A stretch of DNA of 64,000 nt from NCBI RefSeq assembly GCF_009870125.1, contig NC_046680.1, positions 15,085,501 through 15,149,500 of the forward strand. Direction: 5' to 3'. The translations under genes were made by a program, and so were the position numbers. How positions within the stretch are numbered: the stretch's first letter is position 1; every line of letters starts with the position of its first letter. The notes under the pieces were generated by a model, which saw only the letters and a list, made by a program, of their open reading frames with translations, had not been told where the DNA came from and did not search any database. This DNA is from Drosophila pseudoobscura. Taxonomy: Eukaryota; Arthropoda; Insecta; Diptera; Drosophilidae. Below, one piece after another: positions 14,001 through 27,900 of the stretch.

Positions 14001-15240
14001 TTTTCGCATGGTTAGACCCTCGGGACTGTCGGACTGTGTTATATAACCCCGTCCCCCCCGTCCCTTGAAGCTAACCAGATTGGCGGCGGCGGCATCGTAA
14101 ACAGATATCGGCGGAGAATGAATGGTTTTGAATATTTCATCATTTGCGCGGATCGTTGGCAGAGCTCTTGCCGTTTGTTTAAAGTTGGACCCGAGTCTTT
14201 GTTATTCTTTGTTTTGGCACCTTCTTTTGCGATATTTATTGTTTGGAGCTGGGGCTAGGACTTGGACTGGGGTCTGCTGTGCCCCGACGAATGGAGTGAA
14301 AGTGTTGGACGATGGTCGTCATCGTCGCCTAGGAGGGTCTTTGTTTTAGTTATCTTACCGTTGATTATGCTAAAATCATTTAAAATCGTTCATAATACAC
14401 GGCATTCGTGAGTCCGATATTCCAGAGAGTGTCGTAATATCCATTTGAATTAATCATGGCCAAGACATTCTCTTCTTCCCCCTGAGAAAGACATCGCATT
14501 CAACCCCAACTGGTTCTCGACAAGACGCCGCCACCCACGCCCACGTGCCCGGCATGCCCGATCGTAGCTCTCGAGACGTTTTCCATTTCAATGGCCTGAC
14601 CACAAGAAAATAAACAAAAAAGTTTGCATACAAAACCGAAAAAAACCGAAAAAAAGTACAGAAAAGTGTACAGAAAAAACATTAAAAACAAAAAAGAAAA
14701 AAAACTGCTAAGAGCGACAACAATAACGAAAGTGAAATTCTACAGACAGAAAAAAAAAGATCGTGATGGTGGAGCCGTGTCCACGCTTGGCCAGCCAAGT
14801 GCCAGCCTTTGCTCGAGTGGTGGACCGACCATTATAATAGCCCGGGCCTATAGCCAGGCCCAGCCACGACCAGCCACGACCAGCGCCGGATTTTCCAGCT
14901 GTGTTGCACGTACGAGTACATGTGTTGACAAAGGCCGCGCCGAGTGAAATTTGGGTCAAGGAAATGCCAAACGACAGGTTGGGCCTCCTGCCACATGGGC
15001 AGATCACCGTTATTAGCAGTTAAGTTTTGCCGGTAATTTTGCGAAGCGATAATTGGCATTCTCAGGCTCCCGCTCAGGCTCCCGCTCAGGCTCGGGGGCC
15101 GATAACCCTGCTGCAGATTCACATATCGGTCAGGCGAAAGCTCTGGCCATCTCTTCCGAGGTGCGATAACAGCGAGCGACACTGTTAGCGCTCTGTAAGC
15201 GGAGCGCTCTTAACCGCAAGGCCGCGCTGTAAACCGTTTC
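8090..15240. other. 3' flank of first protease and intergenic DNA
   Basis: The first several hundred bases look like 3' UTR. Possible poly(A) hexamers AATAAA lie at 9816-9821 and 10025-10030, but the true end is not clear. The rest is non-coding, with short homopolymers, a (GAC)n run near 13026-13050 and A-rich stretches near 14620-14760. I see no gene or RNA gene. Enhancers of the flanking proteases may be here, but none can be named from the sequence. Confidence 0.5.
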
Positions 15241-15275
15241 AGTTGAGTTCGAAACGCGCACGCGTGCAGACGAGA
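15236..15275 (+). promoter_or_regulatory. flz: Inr + DPE core promoter of flz
   Basis: TTTCAGTT gives an initiator with the A (+1) at 15241. Counting from it, positions +28 to +34 read AGACGAG, matching the DPE consensus RGWCGTG at six of seven positions and at the exact required spacing. There is no TATA box 30 bp upstream. It lies 848 bp before the flz ATG with nothing coding between. A second TTCAGTT at 15615-15621 also has a DPE-like sequence, but off by one base. Confidence 0.55.
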
Positions 15276-16088
15276 GAGCGAGACCTGGGCAAAGAAAGAA
15301 AGAAAGCAAGCAAGCGATGAAAACAGGAATCGGTAGCACCAGCAGCACCACCATCAGCCGTTAAAGAAGCAGACGCCGAATTAGAAATGTTTACCATTTA
15401 AGCGTCGCTTAATAGAAATACTCTCACGTACGAGCCGCTCTCTCAGTCTTACCCAGTCTCTCGCGATCGTTCGCTCTTTCTCTCTGCTCTGCTCTGCTCT
15501 GCTCTGCGGCTGAGTTAAAGTGAAAGTTTTCCACACAAAAGTGGCGAAGGTCCGTTATCTTGGCCGCTGCACGGCGACGGCCGCACTAACTCCCAATCAG
15601 ACACACGCGGAGCGTTCAGTTGACCGGACGCACACGGCTGGCCATGGTCGAGAAACTGCTGTGAAAGAGATACGACACTCCCCCCCAAAGAAGAGACTAT
15701 ACCGTCGCGTTGTGTGTGTGCTTCAGCTCTGGGTTTTCGTTTCGGCTCGAGCAACTGTAAATTCGCCAACGAAAGCTTTATTTGTTCAAGCAAAGTGCGG
15801 TCAAATCACATATTCGTAAAGTTCTCGATTCTCGAATCGCGAATCGGTTCGGAAAAGCGCGTTCGTTGCCTAAGTCGTTTGGCTTGGCTTAGCGGTTCAT
15901 TGAGGGCGCGCTGTTACGACACGACACCCTTGTGTGTGTGCGTGTGTGTGTTTTTCGCACTCCCATTTCGAAATTAGAGTCCGAATCCGAGCGAATACTA
16001 TAATAAGAATAAGCCAGAAACGGTCTGGGCTAGAACTCCCCGCCAGTGTCCAGCCAGCGAGCCAGCAACCAGTGAGCCACCAACAAAC
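15241..16088 (+). other. flz: predicted 5' UTR of flz
   Basis: This is the stretch between the predicted start site and the flz ATG. It contains a (CTCTG)n run near 15481-15507 and GT-rich stretches near 15930-15950. Several short upstream ATGs occur, so the leader may be spliced, but I cannot place an intron with confidence. Confidence 0.4.
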
Positions 16089-19000
16089 ATGTTTAAGTGG
16101 GTTACGCCGGCCTCAGCGGCGACATTGTCCCGCACAACAACAGCAGCAGCGTCAACCAGAACAGCGTCAACCGCAACTACAAGAACAACAAGACCACAAC
16201 TACTTTCCATCGCTTTAACAAGTTTAATAATAATAGTCGCATCATCTGTGCCGACAACAAGTGGATTTAGATCAATTGAAACGAATGGCGGCGGTAAGTG
16301 ACAGACAATTTAGTTTATTGAATCGAATGGAATGGAATCGAATCGAATCGAATCGACTGTCATCGAAAGAAAGAAAGTTAAGCACACAATAAAAATGTAG
16401 AATTATGGCAAAAGAAAATCAATTTGCCAAATTGCAAGCTCATGTCGCCGCTGTGCCACTGGTTGCCACTGACAAATCGAATCGTGTCAGTGGCTTCCAC
16501 ATCACTCCATTGAGTGAAAGCCTGGCCCCGGTCTTGGCCCCGGTCTCGGCCTGGTCGAGTTGACAATGCGCCCAACAACATAAACTATAGTATGCCTTTG
16601 TGCCAATAAATGAATCAGAAAAACTTTGGCACAGAAAACTCTTTTGCTCATTCGAAGTGCGCTTTCCACACTCCACGCACTTGGTTCCACAATTATTTGG
16701 TTCGTTTTATGCTACATTACGGCCACAAAGCAGCCCCAACCGAGGCACAAAAGACCTACAGATGAGCCCCACACCGCACTCTGCTCATATAGACAGACTG
16801 GCGGACAGACTGGCGGACAGACAGAGACATCGACTTTCCTTATGACAGTTTTTAGTGTTTGTTTGTTTGCTCTTCAGCTGCGCTTCGTGTTAATTGCTCA
16901 AGTCATTTTGTCGATTTAAAAAGTGAAACAAATTTCTAGAGTGTCAGGCTATTAGCTTAAATCGAAGCCACTGGCACAGACCCAACCCAAACAGAAGTGG
17001 ATTGAGCTCAAAGACTTGGCAAACACAAGAAGCACTTCCCTTACACTCAACCAGAAACAAATGAAATCTTTCAGCACTCTGGCTGTCTTGTACGTACAAT
17101 TTCACACAGCATTACCATTTTTTGTACATCATATAATGTTTTGTAAGATCAAGAAATGATGGCCCATAAGAGAATCTTTACGAAGTGAAATCAAAGCAGT
17201 ATGCCTGCAGTCATTATGCCATCCAGTGGAACTTGTATGATACAGGTGGCAAATAGGAAAGGAGTTGAGGAGTGTCTCCCAGTTTGGACTTGTCTTTCGC
17301 TGAATTGCTCTTTCCAAAAGTAGCTAAAGTAAATAATGATTATTCATATGAAATAGCTGCACTCCAATCCCGATTCTTTGACCAGACTCTACTCGTAGTT
17401 CTGTTCCTTTTATGGACATGGGAACTTCTGTATAGAATGATCCAAGCATTTTCCGATCTATGACTGTAGTTCATTATCTCTATGCAAAAAAAAGTCAAGA
17501 AAAGAAAATCAATGCTTCCGTTTGCCACATCCACATCCCAGAACTCTGCTGCGTCAGTTTGGTGAGGAAGTGAGGCGAATGGCAATCATCAGAGATACAG
17601 ATGTGCAGATACATCGCGTAGATCGCACGGTGCAAGACAATCGCAAAACAATTTTCAATTTCTATTTGAAGCCAGGCTGGAAAGCAGTTGGATCGATAAA
17701 AGAAAACGCGTGCGAAATGAAAATGTCTTGGCCAGCAGCCAGCAGCCGACAGCCGACAGCCAAAGCCGCAGCAACAGTCACAGATTCTGATTGAAGCGTG
17801 TGCCAGTTTGTGGCTGGTGCTGCGGTTTCTGCCGCACTTGTCGGCACTGCCTGGAGTTGACTGGAGTTGCGGTAGTTTGAGACTTGGCCTGGCCCGGACC
17901 GGACCGGATCGGCCCAGACCAAGCCAAAGCGATCAGGCCTGGGGGAAGGAAGCTGCTGTGAATGGAAGAGTTGATGTTGCAGTGGCAGTCAGTGCTCGGA
18001 GATCAGTGCGATGGTTGGACAGTGTTCAGATAATTTCAGGAGCACGTTTTTACCGCTGTCCGATCATCGAGTTGGCCAATTGTTGTTCCACATAGACGAT
18101 CTCTGCTTAAAAATCAATTCATATTTAATTGTGGAACCCAACACACACACTGGAATTCTGTGTTTATGCAAATTACGGATTCCATAATTTCACATTTTCC
18201 ACATCTCTCTATTTCTTTCTCTCTCCCACATGCAATTAATGTGAAAGCGACATTTGGACTTTCTTCCGTGCTTTCGAGAGGGCTCTGTCCCCCCCCCCCC
18301 CGTCGTGGAAATGTTTTTCCCACAGCCATTTTACACATCATAAAACTTAAGACAATCGCATTAAAACTGTGACAGATCACAGATCATGAGCATCGAGTGC
18401 CAAGAGAGCATTTCACCTTACATATGTACGGATGGATGTATGGATTGCGCTTCCTACACCCCCAGCCGCAGCCCCAGTCCCGGCCCCCAACGAAACTATT
18501 AGTGCATGTGAACAAAACAGAAACAGAAGTGGAAATAGAAGTAGAGGCAGAGGCAGAGGCAGGGGGCACTCTTTATACTCACACACTCACTCATTTGTTG
18601 TCTTCTGGTTTATCTTTTAAGCTCATCAGCATTGTTTCAAGTGCTACTACTCGTACTCGTACTCGTATTATTGCGGAGGGGGGCCCATGCCCATGGCTGA
18701 TGCTTTGGCCACCGTTTGGCTATCGACACAGAGCAGTTACAAATTATCGGGTCCGTTGGCAGAGCTACGGAAAGACAGACAGTCGGACAGTCGGACAGAC
18801 TTCGAGTGCCGTGTTATGGATGCGTTGTCTAACAGGAAATACTCGGGCAGAGCAGACTTCAAATTTGTTTTGACATGTTTGGCGGTGAAAGTGAAATTCT
18901 CTCTCTCTCTCTCTCTATGTCTCTCTGTCTCTCTCTCTCTCTCTGAGTTCCACAGACGATTGCCTCTGTGTGTGCTTCCGCCGCATGACAGCACAAATTC

Positions 19001-21955
19001 CTTGGATGGAAATGAAGAAAAGGCATTACTGTACTGCTGGTCCATACATTCGTTACTGTCATTGCAGTTTCTGCAGGGATTTTCCCAGACCCTGCTTGGG
19101 TATCGATCTAAATGCTTTTGCCAAAAAAAAAAAAATCCAAATGATGTCACTTATTGCGGCCAAGCACAACTTTCACTGTTCATTCACACCGTTTTATATG
19201 CCCCTTTCATCGCATTTGATATGATATTCAACAAATTGATTGCCAAAACATTTCCATTTTATGGGAACCCAATTTGATTTATCATCACAATCGATTGTGG
19301 GGCATTGGGGAGATAGATAGATTTCATATTATGCCGAATTTTCCACAAATTGAATTTTACTTCACTTCCCACATTGTTGCATTGCCTCAATGTGTGTGTG
19401 TGTGTGTGTGTCTATGGAAACGGATGCCCGGAGCATGACCTGGCAAAAAGTGACCACGGAAGAATAATAATGATGATGGTAATGAAAACAAAACGAAATC
19501 GTTTTGTGCATAACACTAGACAGTGGGGACTACAGACACGGAGACGGCCAACAAATGAAACCTGCCTCGGAGCGACATCCAACATTGTACAAGTTTTGAG
19601 TATCCCATACCCCGCCGTAGAGCTCGGTCTCTGTTCTGTTTCCTAATGCCAGAGGACGGCCCGCCACAGACAACCTGTTGGTGGCTGACACCGTGTGATT
19701 ACAGCCACAGAGCCGTAGAGATGCCCACGTGAGAAATGGTCGATCATTGCTTCACTTAGCCTTAAACGGTATTCTTCTTATGCTTCAGCACGAGTCCATG
19801 TCCATCTCGACCACAATTGACCACTTGGTTTAACAAACAAAGTGAGCAACTTGTAACTTGAGCCAAACCGCAGTCGGACTCAAGATTCAACAAAGTGGAA
19901 CTTAATCATGTGCTGATTAAACATATGTTTACCTACGGCTACCTACGAAACATTGAAAGAAAGGAAGTCTTCTACGGGGCAGGCCTCCTGCAAGACAACC
20001 CCCGGCTCACTAGCTTCGCTTCAAAGTTCATTTAGATATCAATCAATAGGCGGGTGTGTGGAAAACGCATAGACTCTTTGATCAATTGGTTTATTTTGGC
20101 CTACTATGATTTGCACCTTACTCAAAATCGTTACCGACTGGTTCGATGATATCTTATCGCTTGCTCATCTCTGATATCCGTCGGCTTGTGTTGAGTTCTG
20201 ATTTAGCCACGGGCTGCAGGTAAATTGTAGTTGCTATTAGAAATGGATGCGTAGAATACATACTTACGTATACGGTTTACCACCTCTAAATTCAGGTAAA
20301 TACGAGTGTGTATGTCTGTATAAAGTCTGTACGCTGGGGGCACTTGCACCATTCACTGTTAGCTTACCGGTCTTTTCGGTCGCACCAGTCGTTGTCGTCG
20401 TTGTCGTTGCCGCATTTTATTTGGGTCACTGTTACAATTTACACCGATGGTCGGTGACGGAGAGGGGGGAAGCCAGGTGTGGTGTAGATGCGATGACCAG
20501 TTGGAAGACGCTCACGCTGGGAGGCTGTGCCAAATTCGAGAGCGACACCCGATGCCGACGACCCACAAGTCGGAGCAGAGCAGAGCAGAGCAGAGCAGAG
20601 CAAATCAATGGCAACCATAGACGTTCCAATTTTATGTAATTGTAATTCAAGGTGGGCTCACATCCCCAGTTCCCCAGTTACCCATCGCGGTCCCATCCCA
20701 AAGCTCCTTCCCAAGCTCGCGTGCAAATCGGTTGGAGTTGGTTATATAGTGCATGCCACAGTCCAATTCGCAGAGAGCCTAGTAGAGCATGCAGCGGGTT
20801 ATGTTTATGCTGATGATGCCTCGAGCTTCCACATCGGTTGTTGTTGTTTTTGTTGTTGAACAATTCAATTACAATGTGATTAATAGAAATGTTTTGTTGC
20901 GGATCAGCTGTCATGTGGAGTGAATATGCCAACGCCATCGGATACATCAAAACAGCAAAAACTTATCTAAGCCTTCAAAGGTCAGCAAAGAGCGAGAAAC
21001 TTTCCATTTCTCTCACGCAAAATGGGAAAACTTCTTGCGTGATGACACCGCAAAATGGCCCCATACAAACGCATGTACACATTTATTCGCACGTAAAGCC
21101 CATTAAAATAAACACACAAAAAACAAAAAAAAAACATATACATATTTTGTCCGAGAAACTGCACTCTCGCCATCCGATCCGACGATAATTAGTAGCCCAA
21201 ATCAAGCGATTCATGAAAAGTAAACAGTTTTTCATGGCTTTTGTCTAGGAAAAGTGAAATTAGCCCGGGCTGAATGCAGAGAGATGTTTTATGTTAATTC
21301 CATTGAAAAGTGACATTAGGTTAGTTTTTTCTTTGCCCATTAAGTGGCATATTTCTATGGTCAATAAGTCGTTAAGGTTTTTTTTCCCCCATCAGACAGT
21401 AAGACAGTAAGTTTCTCTGATGAATTATTGGATGGGAACACCCCACCCCCACATCGAACTATTCGATTTCACTTGACCCAGTTCTGTGCCACGATCCTGC
21501 ATCGGTTAATAATTCGTGTAAACGTTGCCCGATAACATTTAACACTTTCTCAACGCAATTAGACCAAGATTCATACGTTAAATGCCAAATTGACCAAGAT
21601 CAGATCTCAGTAAATACACAACAACAACAGCAACAACAAAAGCAACAACAACAACAACACGTGGTACTGTGCTGCCTGCTTCCTGTGGTCCGAAAGTTTA
21701 GGCTGTTCTGTTTTTTCTTTCTCTCTTTCAGTCTCTTTTTTTTGCCAGTCTTGGGCTAATTGATCGATAATAATTTTCCATTTTACCGTTGAAGCGCCTC
21801 GTTCGTTTACATTCTTGAAGTGCTTCGGCACGTCGAATGCTTCGCCAAGAAAACGAGTTCTACGAAATCTCAGAGCAGAGCAGATCGGATCGGAGCTCTC
21901 TTTTCGTCTTTTGTGGTCCAGGCTTCGGTCTTTTCTTCTCTTGCCTTGTCTCCGG

Positions 21956-21986
<31 letters not shown>

Positions 21987-24900
21987 CAACATATTCATGA
22001 TTTAATTAATTTCCATTCGGCTCTGTGCATAAATTTTTAGTGCACCCGAACAGCGAACGGACGACGGACTACTCCGTTGGTCATGCCCCAGGGCACCGCC
22101 GGTTGTGACACACTGAGCAAGTGTCTCTTGCTCGCCTGATGCATGCAACAAATTTCGGCTATTGGGCCAATTTCCTTGCATGATTAATGGCATTGCCACC
22201 AAGTCGGGTCGCTCTCCACTCCCCTCTCCTTTCTCCACTCTCCTCTCTTCTCTTGTTGCCCGGCGTTGGCGATGGGAAGACAAACTTGTTATCTCATTTT
22301 GCAGCTGCTTCCTTCATTCGCTTTTAAGCACCGAAAAAATGTCTTTAAGCGGCGCAAAATTATTCAGGCGTTTGACACACTTTCGTTCTCCCGGCCAAGA
22401 GCATTGTGTGTGTGTGTGTGTGTGTGTGTGTTACCGGCTCTCAGGTGTGGCAAACGAGGCATGCCATCGATGCTGTAACCTATTTTGCATGCATCGTTCG
22501 CGGTTATTACATTATTGCATTTCATGACGCACCAATTAGGGTCAGAGGCAGCATCCCAGGGATCGATTGCTCAGCATAAGAAGGCGTTAAGTAGTCTGTG
22601 GTTCCCGGCTGGCACGTACATTCCGTATCCACGGTGTAGCCAGGTGCGTGGGCCCCGCCCTCTCTGATTTTCGGGCATCGTGCCTGGATACCCATTAGCA
22701 TTCTTTGCATATTTGAGTAGAGCTGAGTGTTTGCCCCTATATTCCCAGTAAGTGATGTTCTTTCTTATTTATACACTCAGAGAATAAATAGAAAAATAGT
22801 GAAATTAAATAAAATTCACTTTCACTTCAAGATAAATGACTTAAAACGTCTTTTGTTGCCACTTAATAATTAATAAAAATACTTTAAAATATACTATAAT
22901 AAATTGGTAGGAAATATATTTAATTGAAATGTTTTAAATATATATATTTTAAGTGGAATATTTTCATATTACATTTGCTTTTTACAATTTCCACTCTCGG
23001 CTTAAATCTATTAAAATTTCATTGCTTTTTTCTCCGAGTGTACTTTTCAATTTTTTTCTTTTGCGAGTAGATCAAATAAACTATGCTAAACTGCATAATT
23101 ATCGCTCTTTTATCGTGGCTGTGTTCACATCTATCCATCCCGTCCTTCATTAAATCAGAGCTATAATTAAGTCTGCTCTGCGGCTGCGGCTGCGGCTCTG
23201 TTAGCTCTAACGGTGGCTCTCTTATGTCGTACTCGCTCTCTCTCTCTCTCTGTTAGCTCTGTTAGTTACAGATCTCTCTGTTAATGGGTCTAGCTCGGAG
23301 AGCTTTTGTTTGTGGACTCCGTCCCCGCCCGTGGCAGTTTCCCACGTCTCTTCTCTTCTGCCAGGCCCTCTCGCTCGGCCTTAACGATTTGCGGAAGAAT
23401 ACTTAAGAGCACTTGAGTGTCTAATCATAAAAAATGCGAAATTTCTGCAAATAATAAAGCTGCAAGAAAGATGATTATTATTTTATTAGTAGACGCCGCG
23501 CGCGCCGTGGAGCAAACAAAAACCCACAAAAACGAAATCGTTTTGAGAGATGAATGAACAGCAGAGGAAAAGAAAAGAAAAAGCCAAAAAACAAAGAAAC
23601 GGAACAGAAACAGAAACACTATCACTTTTTCTCAATTATGCATGTACATATTTTGACTGTTATTCTAATGGAGGTTTTTGCACTACTTTTTGCCAGATAG
23701 TACCTCCACTTGTCTTTACTTTCACTCGAGTTCGGTACAACACGACACGATGCTACGATGGCGTTACGTGCCCCGCATATTCGGCATCCATGAGTCGGAC
23801 CTCACCGGCTTCGAGACCTTCGAATGCCTCATAGCGTACGAGTAGTGCTCCTTCCTGCGATTTCGTTTTCGTTACCTGGTGATTTTCTTTTAATTAGCAC
23901 AGAACTAATTGATGCTAAAGCCCCAGAACCTATCCCGCTATTGAGGACTTTGCTCCAGTTTAACGACCAAACATTGACACAGTCCGCGGCGCGCATTGCG
24001 ATTGGGGCCACAACAGCCGCAAGTGGAGCGTCCGCGAGGTGTTAATTTGTCAGCATAAACCCGTCACAAGTGGAGCACGGCTCGGCTGCTTTCCCACTTC
24101 TGCGTTTAATTGCTGTCAAAATCAATTTCGGCCCAAATGTCAAGAGCCAAGAGAATGGCCAGCTACGGCAAATACCCTTTACTTTGTCAGGGAAATGCTA
24201 CACCACATGGATTATGGAAAGGATGATTATCGAACAACCCAAAGCGCTGCTTAAAGGGTATTCGAAGCTTCGACCTGCATTCTCCTGCACTCTCCAGCAC
24301 TGGCGGACCTCTCGTCATTTGCCAAATGAGTTGGAAAAACTCTGAAGTGCATTGCACCGGCCCACACCTAGCACCTGGGTCTGGAATGAACTTTGACTGG
24401 CAAGTGGTTGCCTCTCGCGGTTCGGCTACCAGTTGGCACTCGTACTCGCAACTTGCTGCCAGCCACTGGAGTGCCAGCCACTTTCACTTGGCTGTGGCCC
24501 GTTCCGAGTGGAGCTTTCTGTGGTGACTGCTGGATTTCGGGTTGCTTCTGCAGTCCACAGAACAGGGAAAACGCTGCCTCGCTGTCTTGCTGTTAATTGA
24601 GTTTATTAGTTTTTGCTACCCGAGGCGGCTGTTGCCGCTTCGTCTTAATTAGCACCGAAAGAAGCAGTTATATGCCTAGAAATATGCATGCTATAAACCA
24701 ATAGAAAATACTTAAGATTGTCACTTTCATTGAGGCAACTGCACATTCGCAGCATTTTCACTATGGCCGCCAGTTATAATCCAATCAACTACAGTTGACT
24801 GGCCAGACCTGAGCTGAGTGACATCTTAATTAAGCTTTGGCCGGGGGCGAATGAAATTCGGCTTGAAGATTATTGGCAATACACGAAATCTTGATATCAT

Positions 24901-27900
24901 TCCATGAAACTGAAAACATTTCTCTGTATTTCTGGATTCCTTAACTTAACTAATCCTAACCATTTGGTGGCTCTTTGCAGCTGGACGCAAACTGTTTGGC
25001 GGCTACCGCATCACCCCCAAGCACTGCCGGGCCACGAAGACGCTGCCCAGCTCCGATCCCCGCGCGAATGGCCCCACAATCTGCATGTTCAATCACGAGT
25101 GCGCCCAACGGGGCGGCGAGGTGGTGGGTGCCTGCATGGATGGCTTCCTGTTCGGGGCCTGCTGCCAGATCCCACCCACTCACGAGCTGGCCAGCACTCT
25201 GATCAATGAGGCCCAGAACGCCTACTTCCAGCAGCACCAACAGCAGCAGCAGCACCAGCACCAGAAGTTGCAGCAGGCGGCGGAGTCCTCCTACGAGCAG
25301 CACCAGCAGACGCTGAACAGCGCTGAGCAGACGGCGCCGCAGCCCTCTCAGAATATCTACGATCAACAGAACCTGAACAAGGTCTACCAGCAGTTGAGCA
25401 GCAGCAGCGCCAGTCCCAGCAGCAGCCCTCCCAGCAACAACTACAGCGTGGAGCAGGAGCCGGAGCCACAGCCCCAGCCCCAGCCCCAGCCCCAGCCCCA
25501 GCCAGAGCCAGAGCATCCCAAGAACGAGCTTGTGTATGGCAGCAGCACCTCCACAGAGGTATCCACACAGTCGCAGTCATCGTCATCGTCTAGCATTGAG
25601 TTCGAGCAGGAGCCACCTGCTCAGCAGTCGGCCAACGAGGTGATCATTCAAACTGATCTCAATGTGCAGAAGGTTCAGCAACAAAACCAACAGCAGCAGA
25701 CCATTCTGCCACCCACTGTCCATGTGCACAAGAACTCGGTGACCATCAACTCGCCCTCGTCGCCGCCGCAAAACGATGACTTTGTGATGCAGGTACTCAG
25801 CACCTTGCCCCCGGAGCATGCCGACGATCATCGCATCTTCTTCACCACTGAAGTGCCCATGAAGATAGCCAGCGGCTTGCAGGAGCAGACCAGCTCCGAG
25901 TCCAGCTCCTTCGAGGAGGCCCCGGCCACTACGCCAGCCACAAAAAAACCCACAGAGAAGCCAAAGTCAAAGCCCAAGCCGAAGCCCGTGCCTCAGTTGG
26001 CGGAGACCATGAAGCGACCCATCCACCAGCAGCAGCAACATCAGCTGCAGCAGCAGCAACAACAGCAGCAACATCAACTGCAGCAGCAGCATCAGCAGCA
26101 GCAGCAGCAACTGCAGCAGAAGCAGCAACAGCAACAACAGCAGCAGCAACATAAACATCAACAGCAACAACAGCAGCAGCAACAACAGCAGCAGCAACAA
26201 CAGCAGCAGCAGACAGCGAAACCTCAACCTCAGCCGAAGCCTACGAATGTCCACCATCACAATCATCTGATACTGGACGGAGGAGAGTTCACCCACAGCG
26301 ACATCACCCATCCGGGAGCCGATGCCGATCTCGTCGAGGATCTGCAGTTCTCCACCGGCTACGGACCTCAGCCTGTATACGCGGATCCGCCACAGCAGGT
26401 GCAACAGCAGCAGCCGGCAGAACAGAGCTACATCTCCAAGCGGCCAGCAGCAGGCACCACAGTTTCCTCGATCACCACCCACGTGGACTCCATCGAGTCG
26501 ATCATCCTGCAACTGAACAACACCAGCCATGGACCCAGCTACAATGTCGTCAGCCAGCAGACGCCCTCGTATGGCTATGGAGGCCAGGCTGCGGCTCAAA
26601 GCGAGGCTCCAGCAGAGGCGATTACTGCCCAACCACCGCCTCCCAGCTACTACCAGGAGAGCGCAGCCAGTGATGCGGAGAAGGTCCAGGACTACGGCTA
26701 CACGACCACAATCAACTACGATGCCATCTACGACAAGGTGTCCGAGGAGCAGGATGCCTCCGCAGCCGCCAGCCAGTCGGCTGAGTCGCAAACAGCGCGT
26801 CCCGGCTACGGGGAGGACACCTCCGCCGTGTTCGAGGATCACACCATGCCCGCCAATGGCTACCACGATGCCTTGGCTGAGGCTGCTCCCCAGACCTCAG
26901 AGTTCAACAAAATGCCCGTGCCGGTCATGGGCGTTGCCTATCCCGTGGACATGTCCTACATGGAGGAGGAGGAGAACGAGGCAGCGGCAGCAGGCGGCTA
27001 CGGCCAGTTGAGCAGCGGCTCCTACGAGGCGAACACTGAGTCCAACTACCAGAAACTGTCCACTGTCCAAACGGAGCAGCCCCAGCCCATCCCCACCTAC
27101 GTGCGCCCCACGACCAATGCCAACAAGCCCAATCGTCCCGTTGCCTCGTACATCGGCATGGTGACGATGCAGAACTACAACCAGCAGCAGCAGCAGCAGC
27201 ACCATCACCAACAGCCATCGGGAGCCGACCAATACCAATCCCAGCTGCCCGCGGAGGTGTCTGTGTCCTCGCACACCACAAAAGTGCAGGAGCAGTACGA
27301 CGAGACCTCGCACGGCTATCAGCCGCAGACGACCACGCCTGGTTATGCCTCCACCACCCAACTGGCAGCCCAGCTGGCCTCCCTGCCGCAGCGTCCGCAG
27401 TACGACAGTGTCCAGGAAGATACTGCATCCTCGGAGCGTCCCGTGCTGATCACGGCCAGTCCCAGACCCCGGCCCAAGCCTAGCACAAAGCGGCCGGGCG
27501 TGAAGCGACCCATCAGCCAGGAGAACACCAAAAAGAAGCCACATCCCCAGGGCAGCAGCAGCTACGATTCCGGGGAATCACCCATCACGCACATCCAGAT
27601 CAAGAAGCCCTCGTCCAGCTACAACAAGGATCAGGAGCCGCAACAGTCTGGCTATCCCAGACCAGCAGTCGGAGCGGTCTACGATCAGACCACCGCCTCG
27701 ACGACAGTGACCAGCTACGATGAGCCGGCACGTCCGGGCATCAGCTATGATCAGCCAGATCCACCCTCGGCTCCAGCCTCCGCCTCCGGCTACGATCAGC
27801 CAGAGGCTCCAACCTCCAGCTACGGGCAGGGCCAACCAGCGGCTCCACTCGCACAATATGATCAACCAGCGCCACAGCCTCAGCCGGAGCTGCAGCCATC

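Noticed and set aside
18285..18301. Run of C bases that might suggest an assembly gap or structure
   Set aside because: A plain homopolymer in an intron; nothing else supports a function.
25967..26866. Minus-strand frame of 299 codons opposite flz
   Set aside because: Leu-rich shadow of the CAG/CAA tract and its surroundings.
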